Shown in pieces: positions 1-5,350 of a stretch of DNA of 5,350 nucleotides (its first letter is position 1; every line of letters begins with the position of its first letter). This DNA is from an uncultured Actinomyces sp. (GTDB lineage Bacteria; Actinomycetota; Actinomycetes; Actinomycetales; Actinomycetaceae), in assembly GCA_937926415.1 (NCBI GenBank), contig CALBAF010000591.1, positions 1-5,350 of the forward strand, given 5' to 3'. The notes under the pieces were generated by a model. The model was not told where the DNA came from. It saw only the letters and a list, made by a program, of their open reading frames with translations, and searched no databases. Both the position numbers and the translations under genes were made by a program.

Positions 1-159
1 CTCGGCCGTCGGAGCGGGCTCAGGGGCCGTCGTGGGGGCCGGCGCAGCCGTCGGCTCGTCCGTACGAGCGGGTGAAGCCGTCGGATCGTCGGTGGGGGCA
101 GCGGTCGGGTCAGCGGTGGGAGCAGGTGTCGGGTCCACGGTGGGAGCAGGCGTCGGATC
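1..159 (-). repeat. 24-bp tandem repeat encoding DPTxAPTx units
   Basis: About three units of 24 bp are clearly related, with near-identical copies at 114-137 and 138-161 and a diverged copy just to the left. They encode DPTPAPTV, DPTPAPTA and DPTAAPTD (residues 179-202 of the secreted protein). Further left the pattern degrades into irregular Asp/Glu-Pro-Thr-Ala-Ala-Pro stretches up to the window edge. The period is a multiple of three, so unit gain or loss keeps the reading frame. Repeats like this usually form an extended, possibly glycosylated stalk. The copy number cannot be fixed because the window ends within the tail. Confidence 0.75.
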
Positions 160-693
160 GTCGATATTGTCCGTGTACGGCGTGTAGATGCTCACCGTGG
201 CATACATGGGGTTGGGCTCAGGACCAGAGGAATCACTGCGGTACAGCACGACGGTGACTGTGTGGGTCTCACCCGGCAACCACTTAATGCCCTGAACGTT
301 GTTCTTGCCGTCAGGCACAGCTGCATAGATGTACGGCTCCTTCAACGACTCAACGTCCCATAGACGCGGGTCAGAGGGCGTCACCGTCTCGCCACCACGC
401 TTGAAAGTCGGACTTGCGAGCGGAGTGACTGCTCCATGATCAAGGATGAGTCCCCAGTGGCCGGTTGCGGCAAACTCAGCAGCAAAGTCAGCGCTATTCA
501 AGATATTGACCTGGAGCTTGCCCCCTGCCCGAAGAGCGTAGTGCGGCACTCCATCATCCGCGCGCGCGGCGAAACCGGGGATCGCGAGGCCGATGCCCGC
601 GAAGAGGAATAGCGCCATCAGCAGGCTCATGACCCGACTGCGACCAGCGAAGCTCCGAGCGGCTACGGCAGACGATGGCCGTCCGTGCTGCAT
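1..693 (-). CDS. Secreted surface protein with DPT-repeat tail, partial (C-terminus outside window)
   Basis: I do not recognise the family. The frame is open from an ATG at 693 down to base 1, giving 231 visible residues without a stop, so the C-terminus lies beyond the left edge. The start is supported by an AAGGAG ribosome binding site six bases upstream. Residues 1-45 look like a signal peptide: a long Arg-rich n-region, a hydrophobic core at about 21-43 and a likely cleavage after A-R-A (43-45), before Asp-Asp. Residues 46-178 are a compact, probably beta-rich domain with no cysteines (for example GHWGLILDHG at 78-87 and THTVTVVLY at 143-151). From residue 179 the protein becomes a low-complexity Asp/Pro/Thr/Ala tail, typical of a wall-spanning stalk. 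A sortase signal or membrane anchor could follow outside the window. It lies 142 bases downstream of another secreted protein on the same strand and may share its transcript. A role in envelope-level ligand capture for the nearby siderophore importer is only inferred from position. Confidence 0.85.
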   Translation of the reverse strand, partial: MQHGRPSSAVAARSFAGRSRVMSLLMALFLFAGIGLAIPGFAARADDGVPHYALRAGGKLQVNILNSADFAAEFAATGHWGLILDHGAVTPLASPTFKRGGETVTPSDPRLWDVESLKEPYIYAAVPDGKNNVQGIKWLPGETHTVTVVLYRSDSSGPEPNPMYATVSIYTPYTDNIDDPTPAPTVDPTPAPTADPTAAPTDDPTASPARTDEPTAAPAPTTAPEPAPTAE

Positions 694-835
694 ACCGTTC
701 TCCTTAGTGACTTAATCCGCAGAAACTGTTGTACTGGATCAAGAGTAACAGGCGTAACGCACGAATGCTAAATCCCAAGACACACCATTCGGTTAATGCG
801 CATATTCTCAGCGCATCGCCGCAGGTGTGCGAGAT
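694..835. other. Intergenic gap between the two surface-protein genes
   Basis: This 142-base gap contains the AAGGAG ribosome binding site (700-705) for the left-hand gene. It is noticeably richer in A and T than the flanking coding DNA. An 8-base inverted repeat, GCTAAATC (767-774) and GATTTAGC (833-840), spans most of the gap and its right arm overlaps the upstream gene's stop codon. An 8-base palindrome ATGCGCAT lies near 796-803. I see neither a hairpin followed by a T run nor a convincing -35/-10 pair, so the two genes could be co-transcribed. Confidence 0.4.
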
Positions 836-1984
836 TTAGCGCAACAGCCCGTGCGAACGACGAACAATGCTGACCGTCACGATCGCCCCGAGGAGGGCGA
901 GGAGGCCGCCACCAGCGAGGATCCAGCCATTAAGGCGAGACTCCTGCTCACGAACAGCCTGGTTCGTGGCCTGCTGTTCCGAATGAGCCTTGGGGCCGAT
1001 CTGCGAAGCGGACACGCTCTCCTGCTCTGTAGAAGGAGAGGGAGAGGGAGCGCCGGCACTTGAATCCGCACCGCCGTTAACACTCGTAGAAGAGCCGTTG
1101 CCACCAGAGGAAGGCGCAGACGATGCCGAGGCAGAGGGTTCCGGGGTCGCTGACGAGCGCGAAGTATCCGAGGCATCAGCCGAGGGGGTCACACGAGGGG
1201 ACGGCGACGCAGCCACGGTCGAGGGGGCACTGGCTGACGCATCGCCTGTCGCATCGTGAGAAGCGTCATCAGTCAGGTCGACATCAGGCTTCGCGGCATT
1301 ATCAGCCGCATTGTCCACGGGAGACTCCGTCGGCCCGTCGGTCGCCACGTCAGAAGTTGCATGACCATCAGGCTCCGTCGACGGCTCATCCGCAGGCTGA
1401 TTCGACGGCTCATCAGTGGGCTCAACCGAAGCATCGTCGGTCGGAGTCAGCGAGCACGCGTGCGCCTGCTCACCGGCCTCCGCGACCGTCACGGACACCT
1501 GCACGTAAGTGCCGGTCACGCCATCGCCAATCATGATCGAGTGCTCCGAGCCGACCGTCCAGGTCGACGGCAGCTCAATGTCGGTCTTAAAAGAGCCGGT
1601 GGTCGACACTTCGGCGACGCTCCAGGCAGCCTTATTGCGAACGACAGACGCAGGGACCCAAGCGGGAAGAGTGACACCGTCGGGTCGGACTTCCTGCCCA
1701 TCATCGAGCGTGACGATAACAAAACCGCGAGACGCCTCAGAGCTGGGACCCCAGCCGGCCCCCTCCACATGGAGCGGAGCCCCGGAAGGGACGACCGAAG
1801 ACACAATGATGGACGCACCCTCATCAGCAGCGGTCACGCACTGCCCGGTCGCGCCGACGACTTCGTTGGCACTGTATGCGGGCTGGGCAGCGATAAACAC
1901 CCCACCGACGATGGAAGCAGACGCGGTCAGAGCCAGCAGAGGCATGCGCAGTCCCCTGCCGTGCGATCGCATCCGTGTCGTCAT
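836..1984 (-). CDS. Membrane-anchored surface protein with Ig-like head and acidic Ser/Pro/Thr stalk
   Basis: I do not recognise the family. An ATG at 1990 is also in frame, but the AAGGA ribosome binding site directly abuts it. The ATG at 1984, five bases further on, has normal spacing and is preferred, giving 382 residues. Numbering below is from the 1990 start. Residues 1-40 are a signal peptide with a likely cut after A-Y-S. Residues 41-180 form a probable beta-sandwich domain bounded by two cysteines, C51 and C179, which could form a disulfide. Its AAW..AEVSTTGSF and the Leu-Pro, Gly-x-x-His pattern resemble Ig-like domains of actinobacterial surface proteins. Residues 181-335 are a low-complexity Asp/Glu/Pro/Ser/Thr/Ala stalk. 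Residues 336-353 are a polar, Gln/Glu-rich segment. Residues 356-376 are a membrane helix followed by Arg-Arg and a short basic tail. I see no LPxTG motif, so anchoring is probably by the helix rather than by sortase. It lies 290 bases downstream of the siderophore ATPase gene on the same strand. A role in substrate capture is inferred only from this context. Confidence 0.87.
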   Translation of the reverse strand: MTTRMRSHGRGLRMPLLALTASASIVGGVFIAAQPAYSANEVVGATGQCVTAADEGASIIVSSVVPSGAPLHVEGAGWGPSSEASRGFVIVTLDDGQEVRPDGVTLPAWVPASVVRNKAAWSVAEVSTTGSFKTDIELPSTWTVGSEHSIMIGDGVTGTYVQVSVTVAEAGEQAHACSLTPTDDASVEPTDEPSNQPADEPSTEPDGHATSDVATDGPTESPVDNAADNAAKPDVDLTDDASHDATGDASASAPSTVAASPSPRVTPSADASDTSRSSATPEPSASASSAPSSGGNGSSTSVNGGADSSAGAPSPSPSTEQESVSASQIGPKAHSEQQATNQAVREQESRLNGWILAGGGLLALLGAIVTVSIVRRSHGLLR

Positions 1985-1989
1985 CTGCA

Positions 1990-1996
1990 TCCTTTT
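1990..1996 (-). promoter_or_regulatory. Ribosome binding site deciding the surface-protein start
   Basis: Read on the minus strand, the sequence is AAAAGGA, then TGCAG, then ATG at 1984. The purine tract overlaps the first in-frame ATG (1990) and leaves no spacer for it, but sits five bases from the second. The downstream ATG is therefore the more likely start. Confidence 0.55.
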
Positions 1997-2028
1997 CTAT
2001 GTCGAAGAAATCTCGTTAGCTAATCGGC

Positions 2029-2056
2029 AGTATCAGGCCCGGAACCGATATGTCAG
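2029..2056 (-). promoter_or_regulatory. Possible promoter for the surface-protein gene
   Basis: On the minus strand, CTGACA (2056-2051) matches five of six bases of the TTGACA -35 consensus. After 16 bases, GATACT (2034-2029) matches four of six of the -10 consensus TATAAT. Transcription would begin near 2022 and leave a leader of about 38 bases before the ATG at 1984. The spacing is acceptable, but actinobacterial promoters are loosely conserved, so this is tentative. Confidence 0.3.
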
Positions 2057-2146
2057 TGTCGGAGTAACCACCTGCTATAGAAACCATACTATTGCCTGAT
2101 GCCCATTCTGCAATTGCGAACAACAAGCAAATTCCCGGAACATGCA

Positions 2147-2164
2147 GTCAAAACATGTTTTTAC
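2147..2164. promoter_or_regulatory. 18-bp imperfect palindrome, possible operator
   Basis: The sequence GTCAAAACATGTTTTTAC is symmetric around its centre except for one base pair, and its central 12 bases (2150-2161, AAAACATGTTTT) are perfectly symmetric. An AACATG copy at 2139-2144 forms a further inverted pair with CATGTT at 2154-2159. It lies upstream of the possible surface-protein promoter and downstream of the ATPase gene. Symmetric sites of this size commonly bind dimeric regulators. The sequence does not match the DtxR/IdeR iron-box consensus, so I assign no regulator. Confidence 0.3.
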
Positions 2165-2274
2165 CTGGAAATATCAGGCTTCTAGCAAGCACGTGTGAGC
2201 TGTATTATCCGACAATCATGGGCCTGTATGACCCGCTGGTCAGCATTTGAGATTTTGGGGATCACAACCCGAAC

Positions 2275-3069
2275 TCATCGTCTGGGAATAACCAGGGGTG
2301 CTCCGGTTTCGGGATCGTCGATAATCTGGCACGGCACACTGAAGACACGTTGGATGAGATCAGGCGTCACGACGTCGCAAGGAGAGCCCTGGGCCACAAC
2401 CTTCCCATCCTTCATAAACACGAGATGCGTGGCGTAGCGGAATGCAAGGTGGAGGTCGTGCAGCACGGCGACGACCGTCACGCCGTCCTTATGGAGGCGC
2501 TCCGCCAGACGCAGCACCTCAAGCTGATGATTCAGGTCGAGATACGTCGTCGGCTCGTCGAGGAGAAGAATGTCCGTCTCTTGAGCAAGCGACATCGCGA
2601 TCCAGACGCGCTGGCGCTGGCCGCCCGACAGCTCGCCGACCCGACGCCCCACCAGGTCGCGAACCCCAGCGTCTCCCATCGCGCGAGCCACGGCCTCGTC
2701 GTCCCGTGAACTCCACTGGCGAACCAGGGACTGATAGGGATACCGGCCACGGGCGACCAAATCCTCGACGAACATGTCGCCGGGAGCGACCGACGACTGC
2801 GCAAGTAACCCGAGTCGACGCGCGAGGGCCTTCTGATTCATATCGGCCACGCTTCGCCCATCCAACTCAACCACACCACTGCGAACACCAAGCACGCGGG
2901 CCAGCGAACGCAACAGAGTCGACTTTCCGCACGCGTTTGGACCGATGATGACGGTCAACTCCCCCGGGAGCACGTCCAGGGATAGGCCATCGAGAATCGG
3001 AGCGTTCTTCCCATAGCCGACGACGATATCCCGGGCGCTCAGGCCCCGGTTCACGACAGACTTCGTCAC
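2275..3069 (-). CDS. fepC: Ferric-siderophore ABC transporter ATP-binding protein (FepC/FecE family)
   Basis: This cytoplasmic ATPase (264 residues, normal family length) hydrolyses ATP to drive uptake through the paired permeases encoded upstream. All ABC motifs are present: an aromatic residue at Y19 for the A-loop, Walker A GPNACGKST (43-51), Q-loop Q91, signature LSGGQ (147-151), Walker B ILLLDEP (167-173) and switch histidine H204. The stretches GRYPYQ (108-113) and the Walker B region running into TTYLDLNHQ fit the siderophore (FepC-like) branch better than haem or B12 importers. The start is GTG at 3069. It overlaps the preceding permease stop by four bases (GTGA) and follows a GAGGTGAG ribosome binding site, indicating translational coupling. 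The stop is TGA at 2275. It is the last transporter gene of the operon. The exact siderophore cannot be told from this protein. Confidence 0.95.
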   Translation of the reverse strand: MTKSVVNRGLSARDIVVGYGKNAPILDGLSLDVLPGELTVIIGPNACGKSTLLRSLARVLGVRSGVVELDGRSVADMNQKALARRLGLLAQSSVAPGDMFVEDLVARGRYPYQSLVRQWSSRDDEAVARAMGDAGVRDLVGRRVGELSGGQRQRVWIAMSLAQETDILLLDEPTTYLDLNHQLEVLRLAERLHKDGVTVVAVLHDLHLAFRYATHLVFMKDGKVVAQGSPCDVVTPDLIQRVFSVPCQIIDDPETGAPLVIPRR

Positions 3070-4115
3070 GATCTCACCTCACGAATCAACAACCACAGAA
3101 GGTACACGCCTCCGACGACGCCGGTCACGACGCCGACTGGGAGCTCGGCGGGAGCCACAAGCCTTTGAGCGCAGATATCAGAGACCAGCAGGAGCACAGC
3201 GCCAACGAGGGCGGAAGAGGTAAATCCAACTCCCCCAGCCGCGCACAGCCGATGCGCAACGTGCGGAGCCGCCAGAGCAACAAAGGCGACCGGCCCAGCG
3301 ACCGCAGTCGCGGAGGCAACAAGCAAAATGGCGACGACAATGAGGAGCACGCGGGTCTGACGCACTCTGACGCCAAGCCCTGTCGCGATGTCATCGCCCA
3401 TCGCAACAAGTCCGAGAGGAACCGCATAGACGGCACACACCGCAACGACACCGGCGATCACGATCAGCAGAGGCGTCAGACGCGCGATGGTGACGCCCGA
3501 GAATGAGCCAGCGCTCCACAGCTGCGCACGCTGGGCCGCCTCCAGAGGCGCCTTGACGATGAGCAGCGAATTGACCGCCCGCAAGGCCGCCGAACATCCG
3601 ATTCCCACGAGGACGACGCGGATTCCCGTCACTCGCATGCCTCCCGCGCACGCGAGGATGAACGCGCCCGAGGCGAGTCCACCCAGCAAGGCGCCGATTC
3701 CTGTGACGGCGGGGCTCGAGCCCAGAATAATGATGGCAATCAGGGCGCCGGTCGCGCACCCCGTGGACAGGCCCACGATGTCGGGGCTGCCGAGCGGATT
3801 GCCCGAGATCGTCTGGAAGATGCGCCCCGCGACTCCGAGTGCCGCACCAACAGCCACCGCCGCGAGCATACGCGGCAGGCGTACGGACTGGACGAAGTAG
3901 ACGCCCAAGAAGTCATCCCGAGGCCCACCGTCTCCGAGGAGACGACGGAATGAATCGGCGGCGCTGAGCCCGTAGTCACCGAGAGTGAGCGAATAGACCG
4001 CCAATGCACACAGAAGAACAAACCCGATGAGTACGACGGCGGCGCTGCGCCGGTGCACGCGCACCGACACGCGACGCAGCGAGACAATTGTGTAGCGCGA
4101 CGGAGCTAGCCTCAT
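3066..4115 (-). CDS. fepG: Ferric-siderophore ABC transporter permease (FepG-like, FecCD family)
   Basis: This integral membrane permease (349 residues, typical for FecCD) is one half of the translocation channel. The start chosen is ATG at 4115. It overlaps the previous permease's stop by four bases (ATGA) and has GGAAAGGG six bases upstream. The frame stays open further upstream to an ATG at 4241, but that extension is Arg/Cys-rich and runs antisense-like over the previous gene. A basic N-terminus (residues 9-23) precedes the first helix (about 26-44). Family hallmarks follow: VRLPRMLAA (78-86), GNPLGSPDIVG (105-115), LWSAGSFSG (199-207), MGDDIATGLGVRV (239-251, beside the cytoplasmic loop that contacts the ATPase), VAGPVAFVALAAPHVA (272-287) and ELPVGVVTG (324-332). 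NPLGSPDI and the ALAAP form of the last loop favour FepG over FepD. It is complete and shows no frameshift. It should pair with the FepD-like protein upstream to form a heterodimeric channel. Confidence 0.93.
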   Translation of the reverse strand: MRLAPSRYTIVSLRRVSVRVHRRSAAVVLIGFVLLCALAVYSLTLGDYGLSAADSFRRLLGDGGPRDDFLGVYFVQSVRLPRMLAAVAVGAALGVAGRIFQTISGNPLGSPDIVGLSTGCATGALIAIIILGSSPAVTGIGALLGGLASGAFILACAGGMRVTGIRVVLVGIGCSAALRAVNSLLIVKAPLEAAQRAQLWSAGSFSGVTIARLTPLLIVIAGVVAVCAVYAVPLGLVAMGDDIATGLGVRVRQTRVLLIVVAILLVASATAVAGPVAFVALAAPHVAHRLCAAGGVGFTSSALVGAVLLLVSDICAQRLVAPAELPVGVVTGVVGGVYLLWLLIREVRS

Positions 4116-4535
4116 GACATGCCCTTTCCGCGCGCCCCGATGATAAAGAACGGCGCACCGATCAAAGCGACGATAACGCCAACGGGAACCTCGGAAGGCG
4201 CCAGCACGAGGCGCGAGACAACATCGGCGGCACACACCCACGCAGCACCCACGACGATCGACCAGAGGGTGATCACGCCCTGCCGAGCGCCGACAACGCG
4301 TCGAACCATCAGCGGTACTGCGAGGCCAACAAATGTCAGCGGACCGCCCAAGGCGGTCGCTCCCCCGGCCAGAGCAGTGACGGCTACAACCCCCAGCACA
4401 CGAATGAGGCGCACACGAACTCCGAGGCTCACCGCGGCGTCATCGCCAAGCGCAAGCACGCCCAGCGCCGACGTAATCAAGAGAGCAACCACGCCGCCGC
4501 ATGCGATGACTGCCCCGGCGGCAACCGCTCTGGCG
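4112..4535 (-). pseudogene. fepD: Ferric-siderophore ABC permease (FepD-like, FecCD family), 5'-truncated at the joint
   Basis: Only about the last 136-140 residues of a FecCD permease are present; a full-length protein would be about 330-350 residues. Visible in order are a hydrophobic helix (AAGAVIACGGVVALLITS), the conserved LALGDDAAVSLGVRV loop, GGPLTFVGLAVPLMVRR, and EVPVGVIVALIGAPFF near the end. The gene stops with TGA at 4112 and overlaps the FepG-like start by four bases, so the 3' end and operon context are normal. Upstream of about 4520-4535 the frame stays open to an ATG at 4795, but that translation (rich in Ser/Pro/Arg, no membrane helices) is antisense to the peptidoglycan-binding gene and is not permease. 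The N-terminal half is therefore missing. The usual PH of the family loop reads PL here. Whether this is a real broken gene or an assembly artefact cannot be told from the sequence; the right boundary is approximate. Confidence 0.8.
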
Positions 4536-4910
4536 GAGGACGGGTACTGGGGCTCCGAAACGACGGTTGAGCTGCAGAAGCATCTCAACAGTGTAGCTGC
4601 CGCGAATTCCGCTGTTGTGGGTGGTCTTCCCCTTGACGGGCGGATCGATAGCCAGCCTGCCTCCCAGTCCAGTGCGAACCCGGGCTTGACCGGTGGCTGG
4701 CAGTGGGTTTCTGATGATGCCGCATCCGGCTCAGACACCATTAAAGACCTGCAGCGGTGGCTGGGTGTGAACGCTGACGGTCTGATCGGCCCCAATACGA
4801 TCAGCGCCTTGCAGTCTTACCTTGGCCAGACGGCAGACGGGGTATTTGATGCCCCTTCACCGGCTATTGTTGCGCTGCAGCGTAAGCTCCTTAGCAGCAA
4901 CTACCCCTAA
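4530..4910 (+). pseudogene. C-terminal peptidoglycan-binding part of an endolysin-type protein, 5'-truncated
   Basis: About 126 residues of a cell-wall-binding domain end at TAA (4908-4910). Three related segments are visible: DGYWGSETTVELQKHL (from 4539), DGLIGPNTISALQSYL (from 4776) and DGVFDAPSPAIVALQRKLL (from 4836). Between the first two is an NPGLTGGWQW stretch. This arrangement is typical of the C-terminus of phage endolysins and of actinobacterial GH25 or amidase-type wall hydrolases, where it tethers the enzyme to peptidoglycan. The catalytic domain, signal peptide and start are absent. The frame continues leftwards to an ATG at 4119, but that part is antisense to the permease gene and rich in Thr/Ala/Pro/Arg, so it is not a real N-terminus. 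A strong terminator follows. The origin could be a prophage or a cellular wall hydrolase; the neighbouring alcohol dehydrogenase favours neither clearly. Confidence 0.78.
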
Positions 4911-4999
4911 ACTGAGTACTATGTGAACGCGCGGCGCCCCCGGCGGGATACTTGAGGCTATTCGTAGCCCATAGGTTCCCTTCTGGGGGCGTTGAGCAT
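4911..4999. other. 3' region of the wall-binding gene with small UUCG hairpin
   Basis: This short non-coding stretch lies between the wall-binding protein stop and the strong terminator. It contains a 5-bp stem with a TTCG loop, GGCTA-TTCG-TAGCC (4956-4969), a very stable tetraloop type in RNA. No T tract follows, so it is not a terminator by itself. It may protect the 3' end of the transcript or be incidental. Confidence 0.3.
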
Positions 5000-5045
5000 A
5001 TACTAGGGGCCTCTGCACGTGGGTTAGCGCAGAGGCCCCTAGTAT
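5000..5045. terminator. Strong 17-bp hairpin terminator between convergent genes
   Basis: The arms at 5000-5016 and 5029-5045 are perfectly complementary over 17 bases (ATACTAGGGGCCTCTGC and its reverse complement), with a 12-base loop. The stem is GC-rich in the middle and AT-rich at the base. On the plus strand it is followed by TTATGTGGGTTTTA, a weak T-rich tail; on the minus strand there is no T run. It sits between a plus-strand gene ending at 4910 and a minus-strand gene ending at 5069, so it probably terminates both. Confidence 0.85.
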
Positions 5046-5068
5046 TTATGTGGGTTTTACCCGGCTCC

Positions 5069-5350
5069 CTAGTGCTTAATCGGCTCGCGGGAGATCACAA
5101 CCTTCACCGCGTTATGCTCGGCGGCGTTTGCGAACAGGTCGTATGCTTCCTCGAACTGGTCGAAGGTGAAGTAGTGGGTTGCCATTGCCTTTGCGTTCAG
5201 GCGGCCCGAACGCACCATGTTCAGCAGGTTGCCCACGGTGTTGCAGTTCACCAGACCCATGTTGATGTTCACGTTCGAGATCCACATGGTGTTAATCGGC
5301 AGCTCTACCGGCTTGCCGTGCACACCCGCGTTCGCAACGTTGCCGTAGGG
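5069..5350 (-). CDS. Zinc-dependent alcohol dehydrogenase, partial (C-terminal 93 residues)
   Basis: Only the C-terminus of a medium-chain dehydrogenase/reductase is in the window. The frame is open through the right edge, so the apparent GTG start at 5323 is an internal valine. The visible pattern NAGVHGKPVELP, then W-I-S-N-V-N-I-N-M-G-L, then a Lys-rich helix, and finally FEEAYDLFANAAEHNAVKVVI is characteristic of the end of the NAD-binding domain and return helix of Zn-dependent alcohol dehydrogenases. They oxidise alcohols or reduce aldehydes with NAD(P) in the cytoplasm. The catalytic zinc ligands and the GxGxxG nucleotide motif lie outside the window, so activity and substrate cannot be judged. 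The stop is TAG at 5069, facing the strong terminator. No functional link to the iron-uptake genes is apparent. Confidence 0.88.
   Translation of the reverse strand, partial: PYGNVANAGVHGKPVELPINTMWISNVNINMGLVNCNTVGNLLNMVRSGRLNAKAMATHYFTFDQFEEAYDLFANAAEHNAVKVVISREPIKH

Larger units (their letters stand above)
1985..2274. other. 290-base intergenic region, AT-richer, palindrome-bearing
   Basis: This gap separates the ATPase gene stop from the surface-protein start and is clearly richer in A and T than the neighbouring genes. It holds a possible minus-strand promoter (2029-2056), an 18-base imperfect palindrome (2147-2164), a short palindrome TTAGCTAA at 2016-2023 near the predicted transcription start, and the heptamer ATCAGGC three times (2032-2038 and 2173-2179 on plus; 2094-2100 on minus). 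A weak 5-bp hairpin at 2229-2242 downstream of the ATPase gene has no T tract, so I do not call it a terminator. No tRNA or small open frame with a good ribosome binding site is evident. Confidence 0.5.

Noticed and set aside
2012..2027. TTAGCTAA as a DtxR/IdeR iron box
   Set aside because: The known box has TTAG and CTAA spaced within a 19-bp pattern with AGGT/ACCT arms. Here the halves abut and the outer arms are missing.
1256..2099. Long plus-strand open frames opposite the surface-protein gene
   Set aside because: They are Arg/His/Pro-rich, typical of antisense frames in high-GC DNA, while the minus strand gives a signal peptide, stalk and anchor.
2229..2242. Hairpin TGACC-CGCT-GGTCA as terminator of the transporter operon
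   Set aside because: The stem is only 5 bp and no T tract follows on the minus strand.
4116..4241. Upstream start for the FepG-like permease at 4241
   Set aside because: The 42 extra residues are Arg/Cys-rich and overlap the previous permease. The ATG at 4115 has a good ribosome binding site and an ATGA overlap.
4119..4530. Plus-strand open frame fused to the peptidoglycan-binding domain, which would give a 263-residue protein
   Set aside because: Its first ~137 residues are exactly antisense to the FepD-like permease end, have Thr/Ala/Pro/Arg bias and show no domain. The permease on the other strand has clear family motifs.
4536..4795. N-terminal extension of the FepD-like gene up to an ATG at 4795
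   Set aside because: The translation has no membrane helices and is antisense to a recognisable peptidoglycan-binding domain.
4112..4910. Prophage insertion into the fepD-like gene
   Set aside because: The wall-binding domain could be phage-derived, but I see no integrase, attachment-site duplication or other phage gene, and an alcohol dehydrogenase follows. A chimera or rearrangement is simpler.
1..5350. CRISPR array, tRNA, rRNA, insertion sequence
   Set aside because: I found no regularly spaced direct repeats of CRISPR type, no cloverleaf-like sequence, no transposase motifs and no terminal inverted repeats.

Overview
The window looks like actinobacterial DNA. GC is high, there are GTG starts, genes are packed with 4-base stop/start overlaps, and the secreted proteins are rich in Pro, Thr, Ser, Asp and Ala. 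An Actinomycetaceae-type host (Actinomyces/Schaalia) is my best guess for the left 4.5 kb, but the window has no taxonomic marker gene.

Positions 1 to about 4530 hold one minus-strand array. In transcription order it contains a FepD-like permease (5' end missing), a FepG-like permease, a FepC-like ATPase, a 290-base gap with a possible promoter and palindromes, a membrane-anchored surface protein with a long acidic Ser/Pro/Thr-rich stalk, a 142-base gap, and a second secreted protein. The second protein runs off the left edge inside a DPT/APT-type repeat tail. The three transporter genes form the inner-membrane part of a ferric-siderophore ABC importer: two permeases and the ATPase that drives them. 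No substrate-binding lipoprotein gene is visible. I do not recognise the two surface proteins. Their position suggests a cell-envelope role linked to iron or siderophore uptake, which is inference only.

Positions about 4530 to 5350 look unrelated. On the plus strand is the C-terminal end of a peptidoglycan-binding (endolysin-type) protein. A very strong 17-bp hairpin terminator follows, then the C-terminal end of a minus-strand zinc-dependent alcohol dehydrogenase that runs off the right edge.

The most striking observation is the joint at about 4515-4540. The fepD-like gene and the peptidoglycan-binding gene point away from each other, and both lack their 5' parts at the same spot. No start codon, promoter or intergenic space separates them. 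This indicates either an assembly chimera or a recombination/deletion breakpoint. I see no convincing previously undescribed system. The paired unknown surface proteins beside the siderophore importer are the most biologically interesting part.
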